Assembly: GCF_900176305.1 (NCBI RefSeq)
Contig: NZ_FWXH01000005.1
Span: 1 to 64,000 of the forward strand
Reading direction: 5' to 3'
DNA from: Clostridium acidisoli DSM 12555
GTDB lineage: Bacteria; Bacillota; Clostridia; Clostridiales; Clostridiaceae
Length of the DNA stretch: 64,000 bases
A program made the position numbers and the translations under genes. The notes under the pieces were generated by a model. It was not told the DNA's origin. It saw nothing but the letters and a program-made list of their open reading frames with translations, and did no database searches. Positions 35,512 through 44,659 of the stretch are shown here, piece by piece; position 1 is the first letter of the stretch; each line of letters begins with the position of its first letter.

Positions 35512-38061
35512 CTAAATTATAAGTCCTTCTGCTAAGGCTTCATTTAAAGTTTTTCCTTCCTGCATAGCAAGAATAATTTTGCCACCTTCAGTAGTATTTC
35601 CTAGAAGGTATCCACCCTTTAATACATCATTTTTAAAGAAAAGAGTTTTAATGTTATTTGATTTTCCATCAGCAATTTCTAATCGCCTGCTAGCTTCAGG
35701 TGAAATTTCACCAAGAGATAAAACAGAAGTATTTAATGCATTAAATATAACAGAGGATACAAAACCTTCAAATAAAGTTTCATCGCCAGCTACGTTTGCA
35801 CCAGCAACTTTTCCCATCTGAGCAGCTGCAGTCCAATTTCCAAAGACAGTGTTTTCATATTCAGCTACATCACCGGCTGCATATATATCTTTTTCGCTAG
35901 TTTCCATTTTAGCATTAACTAAAATGCCGTGCTGAACTTTTATGCCAGCAGCTTCTGCAAGTTGTTTGTTTGGTCTTATTCCAACGGAGAACAAAACTAA
36001 GTCAGCTGGTACAGTTTTTCCTATTTTAAGTTTTACGCCTTCAGCTTTAGTTTCACCAACAATGCTATCAGCTGAGTCACCAAGTATTATATTTATGCCA
36101 GATTCTTCGGCGATTTTCTGAAAGGCTTTACCACCAACTTCATCAAGTTGTTTTGGTAAAAGTCTTGGTAAAAATTCAATTACAGTTACATTTACTCCGG
36201 CATTTTTCATTTCCCATGCGGCTTCAAGGCCCAGGAGACCGCCACCAATTACTACGGCATTTTTGATATTAGGAATTCTTTTTTTGATTGCTTCTGCATC
36301 CTCAATAGATTTTAAAGTGTATACTCCATCAAGGCTAGAGCCTTTAATTGGAGGAATAAAATTTTTACTACCATTTGCAAGTATTAATTTATCATAATTA
36401 ACTATAGAATCATCTTCTAGAATAACCTTCTTTTCACTAGGTTTTATTTGTTGTACAGTTTTACCTAGGAGCACGTCTATTTTATTTTCATCATAAAAAC
36501 TTTCTTCTGCTACATAAAGCTTTGAATCAGGAAGATTTTCGCTTATATAATCAGAAAGTTCAGGTCTAAAGTAAGTTCGATATTTTTCTGAAGATATAAT
36601 TTGAATTTTGGCTACTTTGTTCCTTTTTCTTATTGCTTCTGCACCGTAAAAACCAGCTGCACCATTTCCTATTATTACGTATTTTTCATTTTTGTCAGAA
36701 GTGAATTTTATTTCTTCTTCAGTAACTTCTACAAATTGTTCACTTCCAGCACCACAAACAGGGCAAGTTGCTGGTGGATTTGCGCCTTCAAATACTACAC
36801 CGCATACAAGGCATTTCCATTTTTTTGTTCCAGTTTTCTTTTTTGTTTTTACACCATGGCTTAGATGTTCAGCAATTTTATTTGCAAAATCTTTACCAAA
36901 TTTATAGGCTAATGTGAATTCTTCTTCAGAAGGTTTAAAATTAACTTTAAGTCCAGGAGTCATAACATCAAGTCTTAATTCTTTTAATCTTCTTTCTATA
37001 TTTGGAACAGCTTCACCACTCCAACCATAGGAACCAAAAGCAGCAGCTGGTTTGCCGCCATGAACTATAGGATTCATTATGTTAAGCAAATCTAATATTG
37101 GCTTTAATGCGTCACTATTTATTGTTGGAGAACCAAATAATACACCAGAAGCGGAGTCAATCTTTGCAATAACGTCTTCTTGTTTATGATATATAACATC
37201 TAGAAGTTCTACATTATAATCACTAGAGGATTTTATGCCTTCACTGATTTTTTCAGCTAAGGATTTTGTGTATCCATATGCAGATACATAACATATAACT
37301 ACATCTTTATTTGCATTTTCTTTTGGAGTACTCCATTCTTTATATTGCTCTATTACCTTCCATGGATCTGTTAGTATTGGTCCGTGACCTGGTAAGGCTA
37401 AGCTAATTTTAAGATCTTTAATTTTATCATAGGCTCTTAGAACATAAGGCTTAAAAGGACCCATTATTCCATCAAAATAATATTTTAATGCATCAAAATA
37501 TTCAGGATAATTTGTGATTTTATTATCAAACATTTCATCAATGCAGTAATGGCAGCCAAAAGAATCACAAGTAATTAATGTTTCATCTTCAGGAACATAA
37601 GTGTATATTGAATCAGGCCAATGTAAAAAAGGAGCTGATATAAATTTTAGAGTTTTGTTACCAAGATCTATAGAATCTCCATCTTTTACTTCAATATATT
37701 CAAAATCTCTGTTTGCAATTGCTTTAACGAATTTTATGGCAGTGGCTGAACCTACAACTTTAGCATTTTTTGATACCTCTAGAAGTTTAGCTACGGAACC
37801 AGCATGATCAGGTTCTGTGTGATCTACCACAATGTAATCAATATTTTTAATGTCAATATTTAAAGACTGTAACCTTTCTAAATATTCATCAAAAAATCTC
37901 TCTTTAACTGTTTCAAATATGGCAGTTTTCTTGGATCCTTTAACAACGTAAGAATTATAGGTAGTGCCATAAGGGGTATACATTATTATATCAAATATTC
38001 GAAGTCCGGGATCAAGTGCACCTATCCAATAAAGGTCTTTCTTTATTTCTATAGCTTTCAT
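35512..38061 (-). CDS. Flavodiiron protein - rubredoxin - NADH:rubredoxin reductase fusion (class F type)
   Basis: 849 residues in one chain: a metallo-beta-lactamase-like diiron domain (~1-250; ligands in HTEPDHAGS, LHWPDSI, TCDSFG and LPGHGP), a flavodoxin domain (~255-400, VSAYGYTKSLAEKI and the FGSYGWSGEA loop), a rubredoxin (~410-445, two CxxC pairs: CLVCG and CPVCG) and a pyridine-nucleotide/FAD reductase (from ~460, IGNGAAG for FAD, IGGGLLGLEAA near 604 for NADH, YAAGDVAEY). It should reduce oxygen (or nitric oxide) to water using NADH by itself, protecting an anaerobe. This full set is the class F arrangement. AAGGAG with 8-base spacing favours the ATG at 38061 over an upstream GTG. 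It is flanked by the two RRNPP-type regulators, reading the other way. Confidence 0.93.
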   Translation of the reverse strand: MKAIEIKKDLYWIGALDPGLRIFDIIMYTPYGTTYNSYVVKGSKKTAIFETVKERFFDEYLERLQSLNIDIKNIDYIVVDHTEPDHAGSVAKLLEVSKNAKVVGSATAIKFVKAIANRDFEYIEVKDGDSIDLGNKTLKFISAPFLHWPDSIYTYVPEDETLITCDSFGCHYCIDEMFDNKITNYPEYFDALKYYFDGIMGPFKPYVLRAYDKIKDLKISLALPGHGPILTDPWKVIEQYKEWSTPKENANKDVVICYVSAYGYTKSLAEKISEGIKSSSDYNVELLDVIYHKQEDVIAKIDSASGVLFGSPTINSDALKPILDLLNIMNPIVHGGKPAAAFGSYGWSGEAVPNIERRLKELRLDVMTPGLKVNFKPSEEEFTLAYKFGKDFANKIAEHLSHGVKTKKKTGTKKWKCLVCGVVFEGANPPATCPVCGAGSEQFVEVTEEEIKFTSDKNEKYVIIGNGAAGFYGAEAIRKRNKVAKIQIISSEKYRTYFRPELSDYISENLPDSKLYVAEESFYDENKIDVLLGKTVQQIKPSEKKVILEDDSIVNYDKLILANGSKNFIPPIKGSSLDGVYTLKSIEDAEAIKKRIPNIKNAVVIGGGLLGLEAAWEMKNAGVNVTVIEFLPRLLPKQLDEVGGKAFQKIAEESGINIILGDSADSIVGETKAEGVKLKIGKTVPADLVLFSVGIRPNKQLAEAAGIKVQHGILVNAKMETSEKDIYAAGDVAEYENTVFGNWTAAAQMGKVAGANVAGDETLFEGFVSSVIFNALNTSVLSLGEISPEASRRLEIADGKSNNIKTLFFKNDVLKGGYLLGNTTEGGKIILAMQEGKTLNEALAEGLII

Positions 38062-38240
38062 AGTTACCACTCCTTACTTTATTTAAAATAAATCTAGTAT
38101 GTAATTTGATTATTAAGTAATAATAATTATTAATTAACTATATTATACTTTTATTCTATGAAAAATGCAAGATGATTATTTATATCCTATATTATAATCA
38201 TCGTAATAAACAAATATTTATTGAGCTTGTATTACATTAA

Positions 38241-38269
38241 TTGAAAAAAATAGAAGGATATAATATAAT
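38241..38269 (+). promoter_or_regulatory. Predicted promoter of the second RRNPP-type regulator
   Basis: TTGAAA (38241-38246) and TATAAT (38264-38269) with a 17-base spacer; 40 bases before the start codon. Confidence 0.6.
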
Positions 38270-38308
38270 ATTGTCATATTAACATTTAAATAGAATTGAG
38301 GTGATGAA

Positions 38309-39580
38309 ATGAACTTTTTGACATCTGGAGAAAAGATACAAGAATTTAGAGTTAAATTGAACTTAAAGCAGGAAGAACTAAAAGATGAAGGACTTACAGT
38401 AGATGTCATAAATATGATTGAAAACGATAAAAAAGAATTGGATTGTAAAACAGCTTTAACAATATTTGAAAAATTTAAGAAAAAAGCTGAAATAATGGAT
38501 GTTGTTCTAAACATAGATGTTGATTATTTTATGCGTTCGCAAAATGAAGATGCTGAGATATATTGTTTAAAAAAGCTTAAAAGTGATGACGTTGATGAGT
38601 CTGTTATTGAAGAAATTTTTGAACTGACGGATGAATTTGATTTATTAGCAGTCAAAGCAGAGGTTTATGTTAAAATTGGGCAATTGTCCTCAAAGGAAAA
38701 ATACTATGAAAAAGCCTGTTTTAACTATAATAAGGCTGTAAAAATATATAAAAGTATGGGAAAAAGAGAGAAGTTAGCGTATATTTATTTGAAAATGGGA
38801 TCTTGTAAAGGAAATGTTTTACAGTATGATACTGCTATAGTTTATTATAATCTAAGTCAATATTACGCTTTTGTTTATGATGATTTAGAGGTAGCGAAGT
38901 TAAGCCTTTATGACTTGGCAAATGCATATAATTATTTGAAAAAGATAGATTTATCATTAGAAACTATTGAAAAATATTTAGCTATTGCCAGTATGACTGA
39001 TCAATATTATGCCTATGCGCATATCCTTAAGGCAAATTGTTATGAAAATGAGGAACAATTTTCTATAGCCATAGAAATATATATAACTTTAATTTCAAAA
39101 ATATTAGACAAGGAAAATCCAATTTTAGGGTTAGTATATAATAATTTGGGGCTTACATATTGTAATATTAATGATTTTAACATGGGGATGAAATACTTTG
39201 AAATGGCTGAAAAATTTAGATATGATATAGATAAGCCTAATTTGTCTCATACTTTAATAGAAAAATCAACGATTTTGTTAAAACAGAAATTATATGATGA
39301 GGCTATTAAATCTGTTGAACTAGGTTTAAAATATGCCAAAGAATATAGTGATGTTGAATATTTGTTAAAAGGTAAAAATATATTGTCAGATATATATGAT
39401 AAATTAGGAAATTATATAAGTTTAGAGAAGATTTATTTTGAATTAATTGACTTAGTATCAACGCATGAAAACAATAATGCTCTTAAATCAATATACGATA
39501 AATTGGCTCTTCTATATTTAAAAGAAAATAAGATTAGTTTATGTGAAAAGTATTTAGTATTATCAAGAAATATAAATTAA
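38309..39580 (+). CDS. RRNPP-type regulator paralogue (HTH plus TPR), no pro-peptide seen
   Basis: 423 residues, the same length as the regulator at 32708 and alike throughout; by eye roughly half the positions match. The HTH (~1-60) is less regular (LTVDVINMIENDKKELDC), while the TPR part aligns closely (IVYYNLSQYYAFVYDDLE, VYNNLGLTYCNINDFNMGM, YFEMAEKFRYDIDK). The C-terminal SIYDKLALLYLKENK matches the other copy. Unlike that copy there is no small exported protein behind it: a strong terminator follows 28 bases after the stop. It may respond to the same peptide, to one encoded elsewhere, or to none. GAGGTGATG lies just before the ATG. Confidence 0.83.
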   Translation: MNFLTSGEKIQEFRVKLNLKQEELKDEGLTVDVINMIENDKKELDCKTALTIFEKFKKKAEIMDVVLNIDVDYFMRSQNEDAEIYCLKKLKSDDVDESVIEEIFELTDEFDLLAVKAEVYVKIGQLSSKEKYYEKACFNYNKAVKIYKSMGKREKLAYIYLKMGSCKGNVLQYDTAIVYYNLSQYYAFVYDDLEVAKLSLYDLANAYNYLKKIDLSLETIEKYLAIASMTDQYYAYAHILKANCYENEEQFSIAIEIYITLISKILDKENPILGLVYNNLGLTYCNINDFNMGMKYFEMAEKFRYDIDKPNLSHTLIEKSTILLKQKLYDEAIKSVELGLKYAKEYSDVEYLLKGKNILSDIYDKLGNYISLEKIYFELIDLVSTHENNNALKSIYDKLALLYLKENKISLCEKYLVLSRNIN

Positions 39581-39607
39581 AAGTTGTTAAGTGTTATGAA
39601 AGACAGC

Positions 39608-39655
39608 AAGGACGGTCTCAAAATAATTTGTTATTTTGAGATCGTCCTTTTTTAT
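39608..39655 (+). terminator. Strong terminator after the second regulator
   Basis: 19-bp stem with one mismatch (39608-39626 and 39631-39649), 4-base loop, followed by TTTTTT. Confidence 0.92.
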
Positions 39656-39738
39656 TTTTAATATATCAATGATAATTAAATATTTATAACAAATTAACAA
39701 TGAATTATCATAAAAATAATTAAATTATCAAAAAAACA

Positions 39739-39767
39739 TTGACAATTTATCGAAACTAGAATAATAT
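39739..39767 (+). promoter_or_regulatory. Sigma-A promoter upstream of the putrescine genes
   Basis: TTGACA (39739-39744) and TAATAT (39762-39767), 17-base spacer. The transcription start would fall at about 39774, within the shared block that begins at 39773. Confidence 0.6.
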
Positions 39768-39772
39768 CTTGG

Positions 39773-39854
39773 TATGTACATAAAGGACAAAAACATACAT
39801 TTATAATTGTTCAAATTGGATATATAAATGTTATTAACAATATGATAAATTATA
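39773..39854 (+). promoter_or_regulatory. 82-bp control block shared with the second putrescine unit
   Basis: Aligns without gaps to 48230-48311 (about 77% identical), including a conserved GGACAAA (39785-39791) and an identical 16-mer AATATGATAAATTATA (39839-39854). It ends 100 bases before the start codon; in the other copy the distance is 104. With the promoter it accounts for the gap of 374 bases before 39955. Confidence 0.65.
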
Positions 39855-39954
39855 GATAATATATTTATAAAATCGTTAAAAATAATCACAATATATGATA
39901 AAATATTAGAAAAATATATATATTAATAAAAAATGTTTATTTAGGAGGAGTATT

Positions 39955-41430
39955 ATGGGTGAAATCTTAAAGATGTTTATAGACGGCGAATGGGTGTTAT
40001 CAAAAAGTGGCAATACAAGAGAAATATTAAATCCCGCAAATGGGAAAGTGATAGCAGTAGTTACAGATGGAGGAAGAAAAGATGTAATGGATGCTGCCAA
40101 GGTTGCAAAAAGGGCTTTTTATGAAGATGGCTGGATGGATGTAAAGGCAGTGGAAAGAGCCAGATTATTATTTAAATTAGCGGATCTTTTAGAAGAGAGA
40201 GCAGAGGAAATTTATACACTTGAGACTTCTAATAATGGAAAACCAATAAGGGAGTCTAGCGTAGATGTAAGTGACGCAGCTGCATGCTTAAGATATTATG
40301 CAGGTATCGCTACTAAACCTCACGGAATTACATATGAGGTGCCAGATGATGCGGAGGCTATGGTAGTAAGGGAACCAATAGGTGTTTGTGCAATGATTGT
40401 TCCTTGGAATTATCCATTGTTAATGGCAATTTGGAAAATCGCTCCCGCAATGGCAGCTGGAAACACTGTAGTATTTAAGCCTTCAGAAATCACTCCTCTT
40501 ACTGCAATAAAATTGTTTGAACTTATTTCTGAAGTTGGTTTTCCAAAAGGAGTTATTAATCTTGTGCTTGGAGATGGTCCTAGTGTAGGTGATGAGTTAG
40601 CTAAAAATAGAGATGTTGAAAAAATTGCATTTACAGGTGGTACTGCAACTGGCAGATCTATTATGAAGGCAGCTACTTCAAATTTAAAAAAGATATCGTT
40701 AGAGCTTGGAGGAAAGTCACCTAACATTGTATTTGCAGATGCTGATTTTGAGACAGCTGTGGATTATGCCTTGTTTGGTATATTTTGCAATCAAGGTCAA
40801 GTCTGCTCAGCAGGTTCAAGACTTCTACTAGAAGAAAGTATATATGATAAATTCATTGAAAGATTAGTAGAAAGGGCAAATAAAATTAAAGTTGGAAGTG
40901 GGTTTGAAGAATCCACAGAAATGGGACCTTTAATTTCAGAAAATCATATGAATAAGGTTCTAAGTTACATTGAGATAGGCAAAAGTGAAGGTGCAAAACT
41001 TATATGTGGTGGACATAGAATAACTACAGAAGAGCTTAAAGATGGGTATTTTGTTGAACCAACAATTTTTACTGATACTACTCCAGATATGAGAATAGTT
41101 CAAGAAGAAATATTTGGACCAGTACTTGTTGTACAAAAATTTAAAGATGAAAAAGAAGCAATAACTTTAGCTAATGATAGCTGTTATGGACTTGCTGGTG
41201 GAGTTTTTACTAGTGATGTAGCAAAAGCTCACAGAGTAATTAGGAAATTAAGAGCAGGCATAACTTGGATAAACACTTACCATCCAACTTATAACGAAGC
41301 ACCTTGGGGTGGTTACAAGCAAAGTGGTATAGGGAGAGAACTTGGAACCTTTGGGTACGAGGAGTACACAGAAGTAAAACAAATTAATATAAATCTTGAT
41401 GTGAAGCCTATTGGGTGGTTTAAAGATTAA
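39955..41430 (+). CDS. Aldehyde dehydrogenase, probably 4-aminobutanal/aminoaldehyde type
   Basis: 491-residue NAD(P)-dependent aldehyde dehydrogenase. Conserved parts: the PWNYPLLMAIWKIAPA stretch, FKPSEITPLTA, the cofactor site FTGGTATGRSI, the general-base Glu in LELGGKSPNIV, and the catalytic Cys in FCNQGQVCSAGSRLL, then EIFGPVL and PWGGYKQSG near the C-terminus. Sequence style matches betaine/amino-aldehyde dehydrogenases. With the putrescine aminotransferase downstream it should oxidise 4-aminobutanal to GABA. AGGAGG lies before the ATG. Between this gene and potD lies a dispersed repeat rather than a plain gap. Confidence 0.87.
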   Translation: MGEILKMFIDGEWVLSKSGNTREILNPANGKVIAVVTDGGRKDVMDAAKVAKRAFYEDGWMDVKAVERARLLFKLADLLEERAEEIYTLETSNNGKPIRESSVDVSDAAACLRYYAGIATKPHGITYEVPDDAEAMVVREPIGVCAMIVPWNYPLLMAIWKIAPAMAAGNTVVFKPSEITPLTAIKLFELISEVGFPKGVINLVLGDGPSVGDELAKNRDVEKIAFTGGTATGRSIMKAATSNLKKISLELGGKSPNIVFADADFETAVDYALFGIFCNQGQVCSAGSRLLLEESIYDKFIERLVERANKIKVGSGFEESTEMGPLISENHMNKVLSYIEIGKSEGAKLICGGHRITTEELKDGYFVEPTIFTDTTPDMRIVQEEIFGPVLVVQKFKDEKEAITLANDSCYGLAGGVFTSDVAKAHRVIRKLRAGITWINTYHPTYNEAPWGGYKQSGIGRELGTFGYEEYTEVKQININLDVKPIGWFKD

Positions 41431-41590
41431 AGCTTTTCACCATAGCCTAGAGGCTAGGGGAAAAGGTGAAAGAAAGCCTGCAGCTCACGAAGTGAATTCT
41501 CTCACCTTTAGCCATCGAGGCTAAAACTTTAATCTTTAACAAGCAAAGTGCAGTTAATTCTTTAGTCTTTGCGAAGCAAAGCTTTAGTTT
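41431..41590. repeat. Dispersed structured repeat, family A, longest copy
   Basis: 160 bases between the aldehyde dehydrogenase gene and potD. It contains several inverted repeats: TTTTCACC/GGTGAAA, AGCCTagaGGCT, TAGCC/GGCTA and CTTTGCgaaGCAAAG. Its 41485-41588 part matches 32497-32600, and the 5' part resembles 31968-31997. Confidence 0.8.
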
Positions 41591-41615
41591 AAATATATAA
41601 AGGGGGTAATTTTAA

Positions 41616-42680
41616 TTGAAAAAGATAAGAAATTTATTAAGCATTGGTCTTACAATAGTTTTAGCAGGAACATTACTTGCAGGATGTGGTTCCAGTAGTT
41701 CAAAAACCTCAGAAACCAGCGGAGAATTAAACCTCTTTAACTGGACTGAATACCTTCCTAAAACCGTAATTCAAGAATTTGAAAAGAAATATAATATTAA
41801 AGTAAATTACACCACTTATTCTTCTAATGAAGAAATGCTTGCAAAAATTCAAGCAGGTGGAGGCCAATATGATGTTGCCGTAGCTAGTGATTATATGGTA
41901 GACATAATGAAAAAGCAGAATTTAATTGAAACCCTTGATAAGGATAAAGTATCTAATTTAAAGAACATAGGTAGTCAGTTTAAAAACCTTAGTTTTGATC
42001 CAGGAAATAAATATACAGTACCTTATCTTTGGGGTGATGCTGTTATTGTAGTAAATACTAAAAAATTCCCTGATGCAAATATAACAAGTTATAGTGACCT
42101 TTGGGATAGCAAATATAAAAATTCTATTGTTGCACTAAATGATGAAAGGGCGCTTGTTGGAATTGCACTTAAAAAGCTAGGATATTCTCTTAATGAAACA
42201 GATCCTAAAAAACTTCAACAGGCTGAAGATGAACTTACAAAATTAAGACCAAATATAAAATTATTTGACAGTGATAGTCCTAAAACTTCATTAATAAATG
42301 GTGAAGCTTCAGTTGGATATGTTTGGGGTGCAGAGGCATATCTTGCAGAACAGCAAAATAAGGATTTAAAAACATTTTTTCCTAAAGAAGGCATGTACTT
42401 ATGGCAAGATAATTTTGTTATTCCAAAGGATGCAAAAAACAAGGAAAATGCAGAGAAATTTATTAATTTCATTTTAGATCCAAAGGTTAGTGCAGAAATT
42501 TCAAAAGCTTATCCATATGCAAATCCAAATGTTCAGGCACAAAAACTTATAGATCCAAATGTTTTAAGTAATACAACACTTTATCCAGATGCAGAGCAGC
42601 AAAAGATTGGAGAACACTTAAAAGACGTTGGAGATGCTTCAAAGACTTTTGATGATATTTGGACTAAATTCAAACAATAA
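41616..42680 (+). CDS. potD: Spermidine/putrescine ABC transporter, substrate-binding lipoprotein
   Basis: 354 residues with a lipoprotein signal (lipobox LLAGC, Cys near residue 24) followed by a Ser-rich linker and a periplasmic-binding-type domain. Family features: LNLFNWTEYLPKTVIQEFE at the start of the domain, YDVAVASDYMV, and PYLWGDAVIVVNT, GYVWGAEAYLA, with aromatic and acidic positions that hold the polyamine (for example the Trp in LFNWTEYLP). Captures putrescine or spermidine outside the cell. Start codon is TTG with AAGGGGG at good spacing. Confidence 0.92.
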   Translation: MKKIRNLLSIGLTIVLAGTLLAGCGSSSSKTSETSGELNLFNWTEYLPKTVIQEFEKKYNIKVNYTTYSSNEEMLAKIQAGGGQYDVAVASDYMVDIMKKQNLIETLDKDKVSNLKNIGSQFKNLSFDPGNKYTVPYLWGDAVIVVNTKKFPDANITSYSDLWDSKYKNSIVALNDERALVGIALKKLGYSLNETDPKKLQQAEDELTKLRPNIKLFDSDSPKTSLINGEASVGYVWGAEAYLAEQQNKDLKTFFPKEGMYLWQDNFVIPKDAKNKENAEKFINFILDPKVSAEISKAYPYANPNVQAQKLIDPNVLSNTTLYPDAEQQKIGEHLKDVGDASKTFDDIWTKFKQ

Positions 42681-42696
42681 AGGAAGGTGATAGATT

Positions 42697-43782
42697 ATGG
42701 AAGCGATGGTCCAACTTGTAGATATAGTAAAGTCTTTTAAAAATCAAGCAGCAGTAGATAACATTAACGCAGAAGTTAAAAAAGGTGAGTTTTTAACACT
42801 TCTTGGACCAAGTGGATGTGGAAAGACCACAACCCTCAGAATGATAGCGGGCTTTGAGGAGCCCACTTCTGGAAAGATAATGCTTGATGGCACAGATGTA
42901 TCAAACAAAAGTCCATATGAAAGAGATGTTAATACGGTTTTTCAAAATTATGCATTATTTCCACATATGAATATTTTTAATAATATAGCCTTTGGACTTA
43001 AGATTAGAAAGGTTTCTAAAAAGGAAATAAAGGAGAAAGTAACTAGAGCACTAAATCTTGTACAACTTGAAGGGTTTGAGGAAAGATTTCCATCTCAACT
43101 CAGCGGTGGCCAAAAGCAAAGAATTGCAATAGCAAGGGCTATTGTAAACAGTCCTAAGGTATTACTTTTAGATGAACCACTTGGTGCTTTAGATTTAAAG
43201 CTTAGAAAGCAGATGCAGTTTGAACTTAAACATCTTCAAAGAAAGCTTGGAATTACTTTCATATATGTTACTCATGATCAAGAAGAGGCACTTACAATGT
43301 CTGACAGAATTGCAGTTATGAATAAAGGTAAGATTGAACAAGTTGGTGTTCCAGATGAAATATATGAAAGACCAAAAACAAAATTTGTAGCAGATTTTAT
43401 TGGTGAGACAAATATATTTGAAGGTGTATTGAAAAGCAGGGAAGGGCAGAAGGCAGAGATTGAACTAAAAGGTAAAAAAGTGGTTAATGTTGTTGACGAT
43501 GAAGAAAAAATTTCTGATATAAAAATTGGAGAACCTATTGCCTTTGCAATAAGACCTGAGAGAATAAATGTCTCTTATGAGGAAGTTGATGGAATAAATG
43601 TTCTTAAGGGAAAATTTAAAGAAAGAATATTTGTAGGTTCTATAAATAAAACTGTGATTACACTTGAAAGTGGAAGAGAAGTTATTGTAAATGAGCCCGC
43701 GGCCAGCACACTACCTCTTGAAATGGATAAAGAGTATATGCACATCTACTGGCAAATGCAGGATGGGGTGGTGATAAAATAA
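42697..43782 (+). CDS. potA: Polyamine ABC transporter ATP-binding protein
   Basis: 361 residues. Walker [14 protein letters not shown]-loop in [12 protein letters not shown], signature [15 protein letters not shown], Walker [17 protein letters not shown] and switch His in VTHDQEEA. A regulatory TOBE domain (from ~280, [10 protein letters not shown]) follows. The nucleotide-binding subunit driving uptake with PotB and PotC. Ends with a one-base overlap (TAATG) with potB. Confidence 0.95.
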   Translation: MEAMVQLVDIVKSFKNQAAVDNINAEVKKGEFLTLLGPSGCGKTTTLRMIAGFEEPTSGKIMLDGTDVSNKSPYERDVNTVFQNYALFPHMNIFNNIAFGLKIRKVSKKEIKEKVTRALNLVQLEGFEERFPSQLSGGQKQRIAIARAIVNSPKVLLLDEPLGALDLKLRKQMQFELKHLQRKLGITFIYVTHDQEEALTMSDRIAVMNKGKIEQVGVPDEIYERPKTKFVADFIGETNIFEGVLKSREGQKAEIELKGKKVVNVVDDEEKISDIKIGEPIAFAIRPERINVSYEEVDGINVLKGKFKERIFVGSINKTVITLESGREVIVNEPAASTLPLEMDKEYMHIYWQMQDGVVIK

Positions 43783-44657
43783 TGGAGAAAGCGAAAAATG
43801 TTAATAAGAAGAGGAGAGAGACAGGACACATAGTAACAATATCACCAGTCATGCTTTGGATGATAATTTTAGTGGCAATTCCACTATTAATTGTTGTAGC
43901 TATGGGATTTTTAACAAGAGGTTCCTATGGCCAAATAGTTTATAAATTTACTTTAGACAATTATAAGATGTTAGCTCAGCCTATATATTTAAAGATATTA
44001 TTGGATTCATTATGGATAGCCTTATTAACAACGGCTATATGTTTAGTGCTAGGATATCCTTTTGCATATTTTGTTGCAAATGTGTCGGCAAAATACAAAA
44101 TTCTTTTATTCATGCTTATAATGGTGCCGTTTTGGACAAATTCCTTAGTTAGAACTTATGCATGGATTATTATTTTAAGAACCACAGGTGTTATAAATTC
44201 ATATTTAATGAATTTTGGAATAATACATCAACCGCTTCAACTATTGTATACAAATGGAGCCGTTCTCTTAGGACTTACCTATACTTTATTTCCATTTATG
44301 GTTTTACCACTTTATTCATCTCTAGAGGCCCTAGATAAGTCATATATTGAAGCTGCAAATGACTTAGGCGCTTCACCTGTTCAAACTTTTTTAAGAATAA
44401 CACTTCCACTAACAATGCCTGGTATAGCAGCAGGAGTGGTTTTAGTGTTTATACCAACCTTAGGTCTGTTTTATGTTTCTGATTTACTTGGTGGAAGTAA
44501 GACAATGCTTGTAAGTAATCTTATACAAAATCAATTTCTTACTGCTAGAAACTGGCCTTTTGGATCAGCAATGTCCATATTACTTATATTAATTACAGTG
44601 TTATTTATAGCAATTTATTTTAAGCACAGTAATGGCGACAACTTGGAGGTGCTTTAG
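43782..44657 (+). CDS. potB: Polyamine ABC transporter permease PotB
   Basis: 291 residues with six membrane segments after a basic N-terminus (KKRRETGH). The cytosolic EAA loop is DLGASPVQTFLRITLPLTMPG, which contacts PotA. Shape and length are those of PotB. The C-terminus ends in a short polar tail (HSNGDNLEVL). Translation is coupled to potA and followed by potC after two bases. Confidence 0.92.
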   Translation: MEKAKNVNKKRRETGHIVTISPVMLWMIILVAIPLLIVVAMGFLTRGSYGQIVYKFTLDNYKMLAQPIYLKILLDSLWIALLTTAICLVLGYPFAYFVANVSAKYKILLFMLIMVPFWTNSLVRTYAWIIILRTTGVINSYLMNFGIIHQPLQLLYTNGAVLLGLTYTLFPFMVLPLYSSLEALDKSYIEAANDLGASPVQTFLRITLPLTMPGIAAGVVLVFIPTLGLFYVSDLLGGSKTMLVSNLIQNQFLTARNWPFGSAMSILLILITVLFIAIYFKHSNGDNLEVL

Positions 44658-44659
44658 AT

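Noticed and set aside
36601-36907. Open frames on the plus strand opposite the flavodiiron gene
   Set aside because: They mirror the coding strand of an obvious conserved protein and have no ribosome binding site or family features.
39600-39660. Very short open frame after the second RRNPP receptor, considered as a hidden pro-peptide
   Set aside because: It is made of the terminator stem-loop itself and lacks a signal sequence.
41431-41590. Repeat considered as a tRNA or known small RNA gene
   Set aside because: No cloverleaf or tRNA consensus boxes; it has several separate small stems and matches other intergenic copies instead.
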